Positions 43,649 through 54,893 of a DNA stretch of 64,000 nucleotides are shown here, piece by piece. The stretch spans positions 34,164 through 98,163 of the forward strand of contig JAAFKB010000002.1 in NCBI GenBank assembly GCA_013299055.1. The letters run 5' to 3'. Every line of letters begins with the position of its first letter. The first letter of the stretch is position 1. The notes under the pieces are model-generated. The model had not been told where the DNA came from and ran no database searches. It worked only from the letters and a program-made list of their open reading frames with translations. Source of the stretch: Sphaerotilus sp. (GTDB lineage Bacteria; Pseudomonadota; Gammaproteobacteria; Burkholderiales; Burkholderiaceae_C). The translations under genes were made by a program, and so were the position numbers.

Positions 43649-44407
43649 ATGGCTGACCACGCCAAACCCCAGCGCGTTCCCCGCCACGTCGCCGTCGTCA
43701 TGGACGGCAACGGACGCTGGGCCAACAAGCGCCTGATGCCCCGCATCGTCGGCCACAAGTACGGTGTGGATGCGCTGATCGGCTGCATCAACACCTGCGC
43801 CGACCGGGGCATCGAGTTCCTGACCGTCTTCGCCTTTTCGTCCGAGAACTGGAAGCGTCCCGAGGACGAGGTCTCCGGCCTGATGAACCTGGTGCTGACG
43901 GCGGTGGCCAAGTACCTGACGCGGCTGTCGGACATCGGGGTGCGCATCCAGATCATTGGCGACCGGGCGGCGGTGTCCGAGAAGGTGCGTGCCGCCTGGG
44001 AGCACGCCGAACGTGCCACTGCAGGCAATACCCGCATCACGCTGTCGGTCGCCTTCAACTACGGCGGCCGCTGGGACATCGTGCAGGCGTGCCGGCGTGC
44101 GGTGGCCGATGGGGCGCGGGCCGACCAGATCGACGAGGCACTGCTGTCGAAGTACATGGCCCTGGCCTACGCGCCCGATCCGGACCTGTTCATCCGCACC
44201 GGCGGCGAGGTCCGCATCTCCAACTTCCTGCTGTGGCAGGTGGCCTATTCGGAGCTGTACTTCACCGACTGCCTCTGGCCGGACTTCGACGCCGCCGAGA
44301 TCGACAGGGCCCTGGCCGACTATGCTGCCCGTGATCGCCGCTACGGTGGCGTGAAGACTGACATCTCGGCCAGCGGGCAGAAGATCACCCTGGCGCCCGA
44401 CGCCTGA
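43649..44407 (+). CDS. uppS: isoprenyl (undecaprenyl) diphosphate synthase
   Basis: HVAVVMDGNGRWANKR, FAFSSENWKRP, DLFIRTGGEVRISNFLLWQVAYSELYFTD. Confidence 0.98.
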   Translation: MADHAKPQRVPRHVAVVMDGNGRWANKRLMPRIVGHKYGVDALIGCINTCADRGIEFLTVFAFSSENWKRPEDEVSGLMNLVLTAVAKYLTRLSDIGVRIQIIGDRAAVSEKVRAAWEHAERATAGNTRITLSVAFNYGGRWDIVQACRRAVADGARADQIDEALLSKYMALAYAPDPDLFIRTGGEVRISNFLLWQVAYSELYFTDCLWPDFDAAEIDRALADYAARDRRYGGVKTDISASGQKITLAPDA

Positions 44408-44423
44408 CCGACCCCTGCCCCTC

Positions 44424-45260
44424 ATGCTCAAGCAGCGCATCATCACCGCAGTCCTCATGCTGCTGGTGCTACTCCCGGCGCTGTTCGCGCAGGCGGTCTG
44501 GCCCTTTGCCCTGCTGACGCTGGCGATGGTCGCGGCGGCAGGCTGGGAGTGGGGGCGGCTCAACGGTTTTCCTGGCGTGCCTGCGCTGCTGACTGGTGCC
44601 GTCGTGGCCGCGGGTGCTGCGCTGATGTGGCAGGCCGGCTGGATCGGCCACACGCCCGGCGTGCTGTGGGTGCTGGCCATGCTGGTCTGGGTGCTGGGCG
44701 GTGCGCTGGTGCTGCGGCGCGGCGTGATCGCATGGCCCCAGACCCCTCGCACGCTGCGGCTGGTCGGCGGTGTCCTGCTGCTGTGGCTGGCGTGGCTGGC
44801 CATCGCCGAGGGCAAGGCGCGTGGCCTCAACTTCCTGCTGTCGGTGTTCTGCCTGGTCTGGATGGCGGACATCGCGGCGTATTTCAGTGGTCGAGCCTTC
44901 GGTCGCCGCAAGCTGGCCCCCGCCATCAGTCCCGGCAAGAGCTGGGAAGGGGTGTATGGCGGCATGGTCGGCGTCTTCCTGCTGGCGCTGGCCTGGATTG
45001 CCTTCGACCAGCGCGGCGCGGTCGACAGCGCCAGTCTCTACACCCTGCTGCTGCAACGCTGGGGCTGGGCCGGGCTGGTGGTGTCGTGCCTGTTCCTGGC
45101 CAGCCTGAGCGTGGTGGGCGACCTGTTCGAGTCGCTGGTCAAGCGCAGTGCCGGGGCCAAGGACAGCAGCGCCTTGCTCCCCGGCCACGGCGGCGTGCTC
45201 GACCGGATCGACGCGCTGCTGCCGGTCTGCCCGCTGGCCCTTGCCCTGGTACTCACATGA
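44424..45260 (+). CDS. cdsA: phosphatidate cytidylyltransferase
   Basis: Multi-TM; SPGKSWEGVYGG and SLSVVGDLFESLVKRSAGAKDSSALLPGHGGVLDRIDALL signature. Confidence 0.97.
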   Translation: MLKQRIITAVLMLLVLLPALFAQAVWPFALLTLAMVAAAGWEWGRLNGFPGVPALLTGAVVAAGAALMWQAGWIGHTPGVLWVLAMLVWVLGGALVLRRGVIAWPQTPRTLRLVGGVLLLWLAWLAIAEGKARGLNFLLSVFCLVWMADIAAYFSGRAFGRRKLAPAISPGKSWEGVYGGMVGVFLLALAWIAFDQRGAVDSASLYTLLLQRWGWAGLVVSCLFLASLSVVGDLFESLVKRSAGAKDSSALLPGHGGVLDRIDALLPVCPLALALVLT

Positions 45261-46474
45261 CATTTCCCGCTTCCGCTCCTTCCGCCACGCCGCGCCAGCG
45301 CGTGACAGTGCTCGGCTCGACCGGCTCCATCGGCACCAGCACGCTGGATGTCCTCTCGCGTCACCCCGACCGCTACGAAGTCTTCGCGCTCACTGCCCAC
45401 AGCCGGGTGCACGAACTCGCCGACCAGTGCCGCGTCTGGCGCCCGCGCTTTGCCGTGGTGCCGACGCCTGAACAGGGCCGCGCCCTCACCGACCGCCTGC
45501 GCACGGACGGACTGACCACCGAGGTGCTGCTCGGGCCCGCCGCGCTCGACGAGGTGGCTGCGCACCCGGAGGTGGACAGCGTGATGGCCGCGATCGTGGG
45601 GGCGGCCGGTCTGTCGCCGTGCCTGGCGGCTGCGCGGGCCGGCAAGCGGCTGCTGCTGGCCAACAAGGAAGCCCTGGTGGTCGGCGGCGCGCTGTTCATG
45701 GCGGCGGTGCGCGAGGGCGGGGCGCAGCTGCTGCCCATCGACAGCGAACACTCCGCCATCTTCCAGTGCCTGCCCGAAGACCGCAGCACCTGGGCACAGC
45801 GCATCGACCACATCGTCCTGACGGCCTCCGGTGGCCCCTTCCGCGACCGTGATCCCCGGACGCTGCGCGACGTCACCCCCGACCAGGCGTGCGCCCACCC
45901 GAACTGGGTCATGGGCCGCAAGATCTCGGTGGATTCGGCCACGATGATGAACAAGGCGCTCGAAGTGATCGAGGCGCGCTGGCTGTTCGATCTGGCGCCC
46001 CGGCAGGTCAAGGTCGTGATCCACCCGCAGAGCATCGTCCACTCGATGGTGGTCTGCCGCGACGCCTCGGTGCTGGCGCAGCTGGGCACGCCGGACATGC
46101 GCGTGCCGATCGCCTACGGCTTGTCGTGGCCAGCGCGCATCGCGTCGGGTGCGTCGCAGCTCGATTTCCTGTCGCTCCAGCCGCTGACCTTCGAGCCGGC
46201 CGACGCCGAGCGTTTCCCCGGGCTGCAACTCGCCTGGGCGGCGCTGGAGGGCACGCCGGGCAGCACGGCCGTGCTCAACGCCGCCAACGAGGTGGCGGTG
46301 GCGGCGTTTCTCGACCAGCGTCTGCGCTTCGACCAGATCCACGCCGTCAACGCCGAGACGCTGGCGCGCACCACGGTACCGGCGGACGCGACCACCTCGG
46401 TGGACGGTCTGCTGGACCTCGACCAGCGGGCCCGTCGCCTGGCGGCTGAACTTGTCGGGCGCTGCGGCGTCTGA
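45257..46474 (+). CDS. dxr: 1-deoxy-D-xylulose 5-phosphate reductoisomerase
   Basis: ATG 45257; VTVLGSTGSIGTSTLDVLSRHPDRY, LLANKEALVVGG, PIDSEHSAIFQCL. Confidence 0.98.
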   Translation: MTFPASAPSATPRQRVTVLGSTGSIGTSTLDVLSRHPDRYEVFALTAHSRVHELADQCRVWRPRFAVVPTPEQGRALTDRLRTDGLTTEVLLGPAALDEVAAHPEVDSVMAAIVGAAGLSPCLAAARAGKRLLLANKEALVVGGALFMAAVREGGAQLLPIDSEHSAIFQCLPEDRSTWAQRIDHIVLTASGGPFRDRDPRTLRDVTPDQACAHPNWVMGRKISVDSATMMNKALEVIEARWLFDLAPRQVKVVIHPQSIVHSMVVCRDASVLAQLGTPDMRVPIAYGLSWPARIASGASQLDFLSLQPLTFEPADAERFPGLQLAWAALEGTPGSTAVLNAANEVAVAAFLDQRLRFDQIHAVNAETLARTTVPADATTSVDGLLDLDQRARRLAAELVGRCGV

Positions 46475-46480
46475 TCTGGC

Positions 46481-47845
46481 ATGAACGCGCTGCTGGCTTT
46501 TCTCGTCACCCTCGGGGTGCTGATCGTCGTCCACGAATGGGGGCACTACCGGGTGGCCCGCGCCTGTGGTGTCAAGGTGCTGAAGTTCTCGATCGGCTTC
46601 GGTCCGACGCTCTGGAAACGCCAGATCGGCGAGACCGAATGGGCGATCAGCGCGCTGCCGCTGGGCGGTTTCGTGCGCATGCTCGATGAACGTGAAGGTC
46701 CGGTGGCGCCCCACGAACAGCACCGCGCCTTCAACCGCAAGTCGCTGCGGCAGAGGGCGGCGGTGGTCGCGGCGGGGCCGGTCGCCAATCTCGTGCTCGC
46801 GGTGCTGCTCTATGCCGCCTCATCCTGGATCGGCACGCAGGAGCCGCGTGCGGTGATCGGCTCGCCAGTGGCGGACAGTCTGGCCCAGCGCGCCGGGATG
46901 CGGGCAGGGGAATGGGTGCGCCGCTGGAGTCCGGTCGAGGCGCAGGACTGGCAGGACGTCGTCTCGCTGACGGACCTGCGCTGGCAGCTCACGCGGGCGG
47001 CGCTGGACGGCCGCGACCTGCGTCTGGACGTCACGCACGGGCAGGGCGGCGGGCGGCGCGAGGTGACGCTGGCGCTGTCTGGCTTGCAGGCGGGCGAAGC
47101 CGACCCGGAACTCGTGCGCCGCATCGGCCTGGTGTCGCCGTATTCCGAGCCTGTGCTGGGCGATGTCAAGCCGGGTGGGCCAGCCGAGCGGGCGGGTCTG
47201 CGGGCTGGTGACCGGGTGTTGCGGGTCGACGGCCGCGAGGTGGTCGATGCGACCAGCCTGCGTGCCCAGATCCGGGCGTCCGGCGAGCGTGGTGATCCGC
47301 TGCCACAGGCGTGGCAGATCGACCGCAGCGGCCAGCAGCTCACCCTCACGGTGCAGCCGATGCGCATCGAGGACGGGGCGCTGCGCGTCGGCCGCATCGA
47401 GGCGGTCGTGGGCAGCCGGCCGCAGATGGACCTGGTCAGCTTGGGTTTTGCTGAAGGGCTGTGGCGCGGTGTCGAGCGGACATGGGAGATGTCGTCGATG
47501 TCGCTGCGCATGTTCGGCCGCATGCTCATCGGCGAAGCCTCGCTGAAGAACCTCAGCGGCCCCTTGACGATCGCCGACTACGCCGGGCAGTCCGCCGAGC
47601 TGGGACTGGCCTACTACCTGGGCTTCCTGGCCGTGGTGAGCGTCAGCCTGGGCGTGCTGAACCTGCTGCCGCTGCCGATGCTCGATGGTGGACACCTCCT
47701 GTATTATCTGATCGAGGGTGTCACGGGTCGCCCCCTGTCCGACCTCTGGACCGCCAGACTGCAGCGAGGCGGTTTCATGGTGATCCTGCTCATGATGTCA
47801 CTCGCCCTCTACAACGACGTGGCCCGCTACCTGGGCCTGCACTGA
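46481..47845 (+). CDS. rseP: RIP metalloprotease RseP (site-2 protease)
   Basis: HEWGH zinc motif, PDZ domains, NLLPLPMLDGGHLLYYLIE. Confidence 0.97.
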   Translation: MNALLAFLVTLGVLIVVHEWGHYRVARACGVKVLKFSIGFGPTLWKRQIGETEWAISALPLGGFVRMLDEREGPVAPHEQHRAFNRKSLRQRAAVVAAGPVANLVLAVLLYAASSWIGTQEPRAVIGSPVADSLAQRAGMRAGEWVRRWSPVEAQDWQDVVSLTDLRWQLTRAALDGRDLRLDVTHGQGGGRREVTLALSGLQAGEADPELVRRIGLVSPYSEPVLGDVKPGGPAERAGLRAGDRVLRVDGREVVDATSLRAQIRASGERGDPLPQAWQIDRSGQQLTLTVQPMRIEDGALRVGRIEAVVGSRPQMDLVSLGFAEGLWRGVERTWEMSSMSLRMFGRMLIGEASLKNLSGPLTIADYAGQSAELGLAYYLGFLAVVSVSLGVLNLLPLPMLDGGHLLYYLIEGVTGRPLSDLWTARLQRGGFMVILLMMSLALYNDVARYLGLH

Positions 47846-47863
47846 TCGCTGATCGCTGACCGC

Positions 47864-50167
47864 ATGCGCGTACCCACCTGCCTATTCGCCCTGTCTCCTC
47901 GTGCCTGCGCCGTTGCGGTGTTGGTGGCATCCGCGGCCCCGTCCGCTCTGGCCGTGCAGCCCTTCGTGCTCAAGGACATCCGTGTCGAAGGGCTGCAGCG
48001 CACCGAGGCCGGCACGGTCTTCGCTGCGCTGCCCTTCCGCGTGGGCGACACCTACAGCGACGAGAAGGGCGCTGCGGCACTGCGGGCACTGTTCGCCACC
48101 GGCCTGTTCAAGGATGTGCGCATCGAGGTCGAGGGTCAGGTCGCGGTGGTCGTCGTCGAGGAGCGTGCGGTCATCGCCAGTGTCGACTTCACCGGCACCC
48201 GCGAGTTCGAGCGTGACACCCTGGTCAAGGCGCTCAAGGACATCGGCGTGGGCGAAGGCCAGCCCTTCGACAAGGCGCTGGCCGACCGTGCCGAGCAGGA
48301 ACTCAAGCGCCAGTACCTCACCCGCAGTCTCTACGGCGCCGAGGTGGTCACGACCATCACGCCCGTGGACCGCAACCGCGTCAACGTCACCTTCGCCGTG
48401 ACCGAGGGAGGCATCGCGCGCATCCGCGACATCCACATCACCGGCAATGAGGCGTTCAGCGAAGGCACCCTGCTTGGTCAGCTCGACCTGACCACCGGTG
48501 GCTTCATGACCTGGTACACCAAGAGCGACCGCTACGCCCGCACCAAGCTCAACGCCGACCTGGAGACGCTGCGCGCCTGGTACCTGAACCGCGGCTACCT
48601 CGAATTCAACGTCGAGTCCACGCAGGTCGCGATCTCGCCCGACAAGCAGGACATCTCGATCACCATCAACATCAAGGAAGGCCAGCGTTACACCGTCACG
48701 GGCGTCAAGCTCAGCGGCGACTTCCTCGGCAAGGAAGAAGAGTTCAAGGCGCTGGTCAGGGTCCGCCCCGGCGAGCCCTACAAGGCCGAAGACGTGGCCA
48801 CCACCCAGAAGGCGTTTGCCGACCGCTTCGGCCTGTTCGGCTACGCCTTCGCCAAGGTGGAACTGGTGCCGCAGATCGACCGCAACACGGGCCGCGTGCA
48901 GATCGTGCTGAACGCCGAGCCGGGTCGCCGTGTCTACGTGCGCCGCATCCTGGTGTCGGGCAACACCCGCACCCGCGACGAGGTGATCCGCCGCGAGATG
49001 CGCCAGTTCGAGTCGGCCTGGTATGACGGTCAGCGCATCAAGCTCTCGCGTGACCGGGTGGACCGCCTGGGCTACTTCAGCGACGTGGACGTGGACACCA
49101 GCGAAGTGCCGGGGACGTTCGACCAGGTCGACCTGACCTTCAACGTCAAGGAAAAGCCCACCGGCAGCTTGCTGCTGGGCGCCAACTTCTCCAGCGCGGA
49201 CAAGTTCTCCTTCACCGGCTCGATCAAGCAGGACAACGTGTTCGGCTCGGGCAACTACCTGGGCATCGACCTCAACACCAGCAAGTCGGCCCGCACGCTG
49301 GTGCTGTCGAGCGTCGATCCCTACTTCACACGTGATGGCGTCTCGCGTGCGCTGGACATCTTCTACCGCACCAACAAGCCACTGAACAGCCAGGGCGAGG
49401 CGTATGAGCTGGTGACGCCGGGGGCGGCGGTGCGCTTCGGGGTGCCTTTCTCGGACTACGACACGGTCTACTTCGGCATCGGGGCCGAGCGCACCAGCAT
49501 CCGCTCGGCCACGGCGCTGCCGGAGAGCTTCTACCGCTACCGTGCCACCTACGGCCAGTCGAGCACCTCCGTGCCGCTCACCCTGGGCTGGCAGCGCGAC
49601 GGCCGTGACAGCGCCCTGGTGCCCACCGACGGCCGTTACCAGCGGGTGAACCTGGAGTGGGGCGCCTTCGGGGACACCCGCTACCTGCGCACCAACTACC
49701 AGCTCCAGCAGTATTTCCCGATCAGCAAGAAGCTCACCCTGGGCCTGAACGCCGAAATCGGCCACGGCATCGGCCTGGGCGGACGGCCCTTCCCGATCTT
49801 CAAGAACTTCTTCGGCGGCGGCCTGGGCACGGTGCGCGCCTTCGACCAGAACTCGATGGGACCGGTGGACGTGACGGGGGCCTACCTGGGCGGCACCAAG
49901 CGCATCAACCTCAACAGCGAGCTGTACTTCCCCTTCCCCGGCACGGGCAACGACCGCACGCTGCGCTTCTTCGGCTACGTCGACGCCGGCAACGTCTGGG
50001 GCGACGACGAGAAGCCGACGCTGGCCTCGTTCCGCACCTCGGCGGGTCTGGGCCTGTCCTGGATCTCGCCGGTCGGCCCGCTCAAGCTCAGTTGGGGTCA
50101 ACCTATCCGCAAGTTCGCTCAGGATAGAATCCAGCGCTTCCAGTTCCAGATCGGCACCGCATTCTGA
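47864..50167 (+). CDS. bamA: outer membrane protein assembly factor BamA
   Basis: POTRA repeats and C-terminal barrel ending FAQDRIQRFQFQIGTAF. Confidence 0.98.
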   Translation: MRVPTCLFALSPRACAVAVLVASAAPSALAVQPFVLKDIRVEGLQRTEAGTVFAALPFRVGDTYSDEKGAAALRALFATGLFKDVRIEVEGQVAVVVVEERAVIASVDFTGTREFERDTLVKALKDIGVGEGQPFDKALADRAEQELKRQYLTRSLYGAEVVTTITPVDRNRVNVTFAVTEGGIARIRDIHITGNEAFSEGTLLGQLDLTTGGFMTWYTKSDRYARTKLNADLETLRAWYLNRGYLEFNVESTQVAISPDKQDISITINIKEGQRYTVTGVKLSGDFLGKEEEFKALVRVRPGEPYKAEDVATTQKAFADRFGLFGYAFAKVELVPQIDRNTGRVQIVLNAEPGRRVYVRRILVSGNTRTRDEVIRREMRQFESAWYDGQRIKLSRDRVDRLGYFSDVDVDTSEVPGTFDQVDLTFNVKEKPTGSLLLGANFSSADKFSFTGSIKQDNVFGSGNYLGIDLNTSKSARTLVLSSVDPYFTRDGVSRALDIFYRTNKPLNSQGEAYELVTPGAAVRFGVPFSDYDTVYFGIGAERTSIRSATALPESFYRYRATYGQSSTSVPLTLGWQRDGRDSALVPTDGRYQRVNLEWGAFGDTRYLRTNYQLQQYFPISKKLTLGLNAEIGHGIGLGGRPFPIFKNFFGGGLGTVRAFDQNSMGPVDVTGAYLGGTKRINLNSELYFPFPGTGNDRTLRFFGYVDAGNVWGDDEKPTLASFRTSAGLGLSWISPVGPLKLSWGQPIRKFAQDRIQRFQFQIGTAF
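50125..50130 (+). promoter_or_regulatory. candidate internal -10 (TAGAAT) inside the bamA 3' end, upstream of skp
   Basis: ggaTAGAATcc 37 bp before skp; matches hexamer found upstream of other genes; -35 not defined. Confidence 0.3.
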
Positions 50168-50721
50168 TGATGACTCCTACCCCACGTCCGATGATGGCCA
50201 AGGCCCTGCTCGCCCTCACCAGCCTGGCTGCGTCCGTGGCGCTGCTGGCATCGCCTGCGGCGTCGGCGCAGGAATTCAAGATCGGCTACGTCAACAGCGA
50301 CCGGATGCTGCGCGACGCGGCTCCGGCCAAGGCCGCACAGGCCAAGCTGGAGACCGAGTTCGGCAAGCGCGAGAAGGAACTCAACGACGCCGCCGCCAAG
50401 CTCAAGACCGCTGCCGACAAGTTCGAGAAGGACCAGGTCACGCTGGCCGAGTCCGAGCGCAGCCGCCGCCAGCGCGACCTCGTCGAGCAGGAGCGTGACC
50501 TGCAGCGCAAGCGCCGCGAGTTCCAGGAAGACCTGAACCAGCGCAAGAACGAAGAGCTGTCCTCGGTGGTCGAGCGTGCCAACCGCGTCATCAAGCAGAT
50601 CTTCGACGCGGAAAAGTACGACCTCATCCTGCAAGACCCGGTGGTGTTCGCCGGTCCCCGCGTGGACATCACGGACAAGGTGATCAAGGCGCTCAACGCC
50701 GCACCCGCGCCGACCAAGTGA
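50167..50721 (+). CDS. skp: OmpH/Skp family periplasmic chaperone
   Basis: Signal peptide, [19 protein letters not shown], coiled-coil region; between bamA and lpxD. Confidence 0.93.
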   Translation: MMTPTPRPMMAKALLALTSLAASVALLASPAASAQEFKIGYVNSDRMLRDAAPAKAAQAKLETEFGKREKELNDAAAKLKTAADKFEKDQVTLAESERSRRQRDLVEQERDLQRKRREFQEDLNQRKNEELSSVVERANRVIKQIFDAEKYDLILQDPVVFAGPRVDITDKVIKALNAAPAPTK

Positions 50722-51788
50722 GTTCCGTCTTCTCCGTGCGTCTGCACGCGCTGCAGGCGGCACTCGGGGGAGAACTGGTCTCGAACGCCGCCGCCGACAC
50801 CACCGCCACCGCGCCCGGTGAACGCCTGATCCAGCGCATCGGCCCGCTGGACAGCGCCGATGCCACGACGATCGGTTTCCTGTCGAATCCCCGCTACCGC
50901 AGCCAGTTGCACGACACGGCCGCCGGCTGCGTCATCGTGGCACCTGCAGTGCAAGGCGATGTGCGGCCGGGCTGCGTGGCCCTTGTCACCCCCGACCCTT
51001 ACCTCTACTTCGCCCGCCTCACGCAGTGGTGGGCGGCGCGCACGCGCGCGGCTCCGCCGATGGGCATCCACCCCAGCGCCGTGGTCGCCCCCGACGCCGT
51101 GCTGGGCGAGGGCGTCTCGGTCGGCCCGCTGGCGGTGATCGAAGCGGGTGCGGTGATCGGCTGCCACGCGGTGATTGGCGCCCATGTCTTTGTCGGCGCG
51201 GGTGTCGAGATCGGCGAAACCACCCGGCTGGCCCCCCGCGTGACGCTGATGTCTGGCACACGCCTCGGGGCACGCTGCCTGCTGCACAGCGGTGTCGTCG
51301 TCGGCGCGGACGGCTTCGGCTTCGCGCCCACCGCGGGTCGCTGGGAAAAGATCGAACAGCTCGGGGGGGTGTGCATCGGCGACGATGTGGAGATCGGCGC
51401 CAACACGTGCATCGACCGCGGCGCCCTCGACGACACCGTCATCGGCCACGGCGTCAAGCTCGACAACCTCATCCAGATCGGTCACAACGTCCAGATCGGC
51501 GACCACAGCGCGATGGCGGGCTGCGTCGGCGTGGCCGGCAGTGCACGCATCGGCAGCGGCTGCACGGTGGGGGGAGGGGCGATCGTGCTGGGCCACCTGA
51601 GTCTGGCGGATGGTGTCCACATCTCCGCGGCCAGTGTCGTGATGCGCTCGATTGCCAAGCCCGGCCAGTACAGCGGGGTCTTCCCGCTCGACGACAACGC
51701 CGCGTGGGAGAAGAATGCCGCCACCCTGCGCCAGTTGCACACCTTGCGCGACCGCCTGCGCGCCCTCGAAAAGAAGATGACACCATGA
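50718..51788 (+). CDS. lpxD: UDP-3-O-(3-hydroxyacyl)glucosamine N-acyltransferase
   Basis: Left-handed beta-helix hexapeptide repeats, [12 protein letters not shown] start. Confidence 0.96.
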   Translation: MSSVFSVRLHALQAALGGELVSNAAADTTATAPGERLIQRIGPLDSADATTIGFLSNPRYRSQLHDTAAGCVIVAPAVQGDVRPGCVALVTPDPYLYFARLTQWWAARTRAAPPMGIHPSAVVAPDAVLGEGVSVGPLAVIEAGAVIGCHAVIGAHVFVGAGVEIGETTRLAPRVTLMSGTRLGARCLLHSGVVVGADGFGFAPTAGRWEKIEQLGGVCIGDDVEIGANTCIDRGALDDTVIGHGVKLDNLIQIGHNVQIGDHSAMAGCVGVAGSARIGSGCTVGGGAIVLGHLSLADGVHISAASVVMRSIAKPGQYSGVFPLDDNAAWEKNAATLRQLHTLRDRLRALEKKMTP

Positions 51789-52285
51789 CCACGACGCCGA
51801 TCCTGCCCGCCGACATGACCGAGACGCCCGCTCCGGTGCTGCTCAAGATGGACATCCACCAGATCCTCAAGAAGCTGCCGCACCGCTATCCGATCCTGCT
51901 GGTGGACCGCGTGCTGGAGATCGAGCTGGGCAAGCGCATCAAGGCGCTCAAGAACGTCTCGATCAACGAGCCGATCTTCCTCGGCCACTTCCCGCACCGT
52001 CCGGTGATGCCGGGCGTGATGATCCTGGAAGCCCTGGCGCAGGCGTCGGCGCTGCTGTCGTTCGCGACGATGGGCGAGGATCCGGGCGAGGACACGGTGG
52101 TGTACTTCGCGGGCATCGACGGCGCGCGCTTCAAGCGTCCCGTCGAACCGGGCGATCAGCTGATCCTCGAATCGACCCTGGAGCGTTCCAAGGGCGGCAT
52201 CTTCAAGTACAAGGCCCGTGCCACGGTCAACGGCGAGTTGGCGACCGAGGCCGAGCTGATGTGCACGATGCGCAAGATCGCCTGA
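51785..52285 (+). CDS. fabZ: 3-hydroxyacyl-[ACP] dehydratase FabZ
   Basis: [43 protein letters not shown]. Confidence 0.98.
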   Translation: MTTTPILPADMTETPAPVLLKMDIHQILKKLPHRYPILLVDRVLEIELGKRIKALKNVSINEPIFLGHFPHRPVMPGVMILEALAQASALLSFATMGEDPGEDTVVYFAGIDGARFKRPVEPGDQLILESTLERSKGGIFKYKARATVNGELATEAELMCTMRKIA

Positions 52286-52298
52286 CCGCGGCCCGCGC

Positions 52299-53087
52299 AT
52301 GAGCAGCATCCACCTCACCGCGATCGTCGATCCCGCCGCCGAGCTGCACCCCTCGGTCGAGGTCGGCCCGTACTCGATCATCGGCGCCCACGTCCACCTC
52401 GGCGAAGGCACGCGTGTCGGTCCGCACTGCGTCATCGACGGACACACCACCATTGGCCGCGACAACCGCTTCTACCCCTTCTGCTCGATCGGCTCCGATC
52501 CGCAGGACAAGAAGTACGCCGGCGAGCCGACCCGGCTGGAAATCGGCGACGGCAACACCTTCCGCGAATCCTGCACCGTCTCCACCGGCACCACGCAGGA
52601 CGAAGGTGTCACCCGCATCGGCGACGACAACTGGCTCATGGCCTACGTCCACATCGCCCACGACTGCCGCATCGGCAGCCACACCATCATGGCCAACGTC
52701 ACGACGTTGGCCGGCCATGTGCAGGTGGGCGACTGGGCCATCATCGGCGGCCTGACCGGCATCCACCAGTTCAGTCGCGTCGGCGCCCATGCGATGGCCG
52801 GGTTCGCCTCGCGCATCGCGCAGGACGTGCCGCCCTTCGTCATGGTCGCCGGCAATCCCTGCGAGGCCCATGGCTTCAATCAGGAAGGCTTGAAGCGCCG
52901 CGGTTTCAGCCCGGAGCGCATCGCCATGGTCAAGCAGATGTACCGCGCGCTCTACCGCAAGAGTCTCACGCTCGACGCTGCCAAGGCCGAGATCGAGGCC
53001 CTGCTCGGCACGGTGCCGGACGCGGACGGCGAGGTGCGGCTGATGCTGGACTTCCTCGCCCACGCACCCCGCGGCATCGTCCGCTGA
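52299..53087 (+). CDS. lpxA: UDP-N-acetylglucosamine acyltransferase
   Basis: Hexapeptide repeats; FYPFCSIGSDPQDKKYAGEPTRLEIGD, MAYVHIAHDCRIG. Confidence 0.98.
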   Translation: MSSIHLTAIVDPAAELHPSVEVGPYSIIGAHVHLGEGTRVGPHCVIDGHTTIGRDNRFYPFCSIGSDPQDKKYAGEPTRLEIGDGNTFRESCTVSTGTTQDEGVTRIGDDNWLMAYVHIAHDCRIGSHTIMANVTTLAGHVQVGDWAIIGGLTGIHQFSRVGAHAMAGFASRIAQDVPPFVMVAGNPCEAHGFNQEGLKRRGFSPERIAMVKQMYRALYRKSLTLDAAKAEIEALLGTVPDADGEVRLMLDFLAHAPRGIVR

Positions 53088-53101
53088 ACGGGTCTGACCC
53101 G

Positions 53102-54256
53102 ATGGACATGCAGACGACCGATCCACGCCTGGCCCTGGTGGCGGGTGAGCCTTCCGGGGATCTGCTGGCTGGCCTGCTGCTGGGCGGGCTCAGGCAGCGT
53201 TGGCCGGATCTGCAGTCTTCGGGCATTGGCGGGCCGCAGATGGCGCGCCACGGCTTCGAGGCGTGGTGGCCCCATGACCTGCTGGCCGTGCATGGCTACA
53301 GCGTCGAGCTGCTGTGGCGCTTGCGGCGGCTATTCGCGCTGCGCACCGCGCTGGGGGACCGCCTGCTGAAGGACCGCCCCGATGCGTTCATCGGTGTCGA
53401 TGCGCCGGATTTCAACCTCGGGCTGGAAACACGCCTGAAGGCGGCCGGCGTCAAGACCATCCACTTCGTCAGCCCGTCGATCTGGGCCTGGCGGGGCACG
53501 CGCATCCACAAGATCCGCAAGGCGGTGGACCATGTGCTGTGCCTGTTCCCGTTCGAGCCGGAGCTGTACCAGCGCGCTGGCATCGCAGCCACCTACGTGG
53601 GCCACCCGCTGGCGGATGCGATCCCGATGGAGGTGCCCCGCGACGCGGCCCGCAACGCGCTGAACCTGCCGCCGGACGCGACCGTGATCGCTTTGTTGCC
53701 GGGCAGTCGCCGCGGCGAGATCCGCTACATCCTGCCGAGTCTGCTGGGTGCGGCGGCGTTGTTGACGAGACAGCGGCCTGGTTTGACGTTCGTGCTGCCT
53801 GCCATGCGCGGTGTGCGCGATCTGGTCGATCCGCTGGTGGCGAAGCACGCCGGGCAGATCGACCTGCAGGTGCTCGATGGACGCTCGCACGAGGCGCTGG
53901 CGGCGTGTGACCTCACGCTGATCGCCAGCGGCACTGCCACGCTCGAAGCCGCCCTGTTCAAGCGCCCGATGGTCATCACCTACAACATGCACTGGCTGTC
54001 GTGGCTGCGCATGAAGCGCATGGCCTACCAGCCGTGGGTGGGCTTGCCGAACATCCTGTCGCGTGGCTTTGTCGTGCCGGAGCTGCTGCAGGATTCCTGT
54101 ACCCCCGAGGCGCTGGCCCAGGCCGCCGGGCAATGGCTCGACAGCCCCGCCCGCTGTGAAGGCGTGCGCCAGCGTTTCACCGAGCTGCACCACCTGCTGC
54201 GCCAGGACACGGCGCGGCGAGCCACCGATGCCATCGCGCAAATCCTCGGCCGCTGA
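53102..54256 (+). CDS. lpxB: lipid-A-disaccharide synthase
   Basis: [40 protein letters not shown]. Confidence 0.97.
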   Translation: MDMQTTDPRLALVAGEPSGDLLAGLLLGGLRQRWPDLQSSGIGGPQMARHGFEAWWPHDLLAVHGYSVELLWRLRRLFALRTALGDRLLKDRPDAFIGVDAPDFNLGLETRLKAAGVKTIHFVSPSIWAWRGTRIHKIRKAVDHVLCLFPFEPELYQRAGIAATYVGHPLADAIPMEVPRDAARNALNLPPDATVIALLPGSRRGEIRYILPSLLGAAALLTRQRPGLTFVLPAMRGVRDLVDPLVAKHAGQIDLQVLDGRSHEALAACDLTLIASGTATLEAALFKRPMVITYNMHWLSWLRMKRMAYQPWVGLPNILSRGFVVPELLQDSCTPEALAQAAGQWLDSPARCEGVRQRFTELHHLLRQDTARRATDAIAQILGR

Positions 54257-54260
54257 GCCC

Positions 54261-54893
54261 GTGCGCTTCATCAGCGAGCAGTTCGCGCTGAGCTTCGACC
54301 GCCCCGGCCTGATCGCGGGCGTGGACGAGGCCGGGCGCGGGCCGCTGGCGGGGCCGGTCGTGGCGGCGGCCGTGATCCTCGACGACCTGCAGCCCATCAC
54401 GGGTCTCGCCGACTCCAAGGTGCTCACGGCCAAGCGGCGCGAGCAGCTTTTCGACGAGATCCGCGCCAAGGCACTGGCTTGCTGCATCGCCGAAGCGACG
54501 GTGGAGGAAATCGACCAGCTCAACATCCTGCACGCGACCATGCTGGCGATGCGCCGCGCCGTCGAGGGCCTGCGGCTGCGGCCGGTCAAGGTGCTGGTCG
54601 ATGGCAACCGCATCCCAACCCTGCGCATCCCCGCCGAGGCCATCGTCAAGGGGGATTCCAAGGTGCAGGCCATCTCGGCGGCGTCGATCCTGGCCAAGGT
54701 CCACCGCGACCGGCTTTGCGCCGAGTTGCATGTGCGTTATCCGCAATACGCCTTCGACGTTCACAAGGGCTACCCGACCGCGGCCCACCTCAGCCTGCTG
54801 CGCGAACACGGCCCCTGCGAGCAGCACCGCCATTCCTATGCGCCGGTTCGCGCCGCCGCCTTGCTGCACCCGAACCCGAAGCCGATCCCATGA
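54261..54893 (+). CDS. rnhB: ribonuclease HII
   Basis: [27 protein letters not shown] 54261 (alternative ATG 54228 overlapping lpxB). Confidence 0.95.
   Translation: MRFISEQFALSFDRPGLIAGVDEAGRGPLAGPVVAAAVILDDLQPITGLADSKVLTAKRREQLFDEIRAKALACCIAEATVEEIDQLNILHATMLAMRRAVEGLRLRPVKVLVDGNRIPTLRIPAEAIVKGDSKVQAISAASILAKVHRDRLCAELHVRYPQYAFDVHKGYPTAAHLSLLREHGPCEQHRHSYAPVRAAALLHPNPKPIP

Noticed and set aside
47882-50101. 739-aa antisense ORF opposite bamA, and similar long antisense ORFs over lpdA, hisS, purA, rnr and dxr
   Set aside because: No recognisable domain, low-complexity composition, and each lies opposite a confidently assigned gene.
51364-51370. G7 tract in lpxD as phase-variable site
   Set aside because: Short, within an essential gene core, and similar 6-7 nt G runs are common at this GC content.
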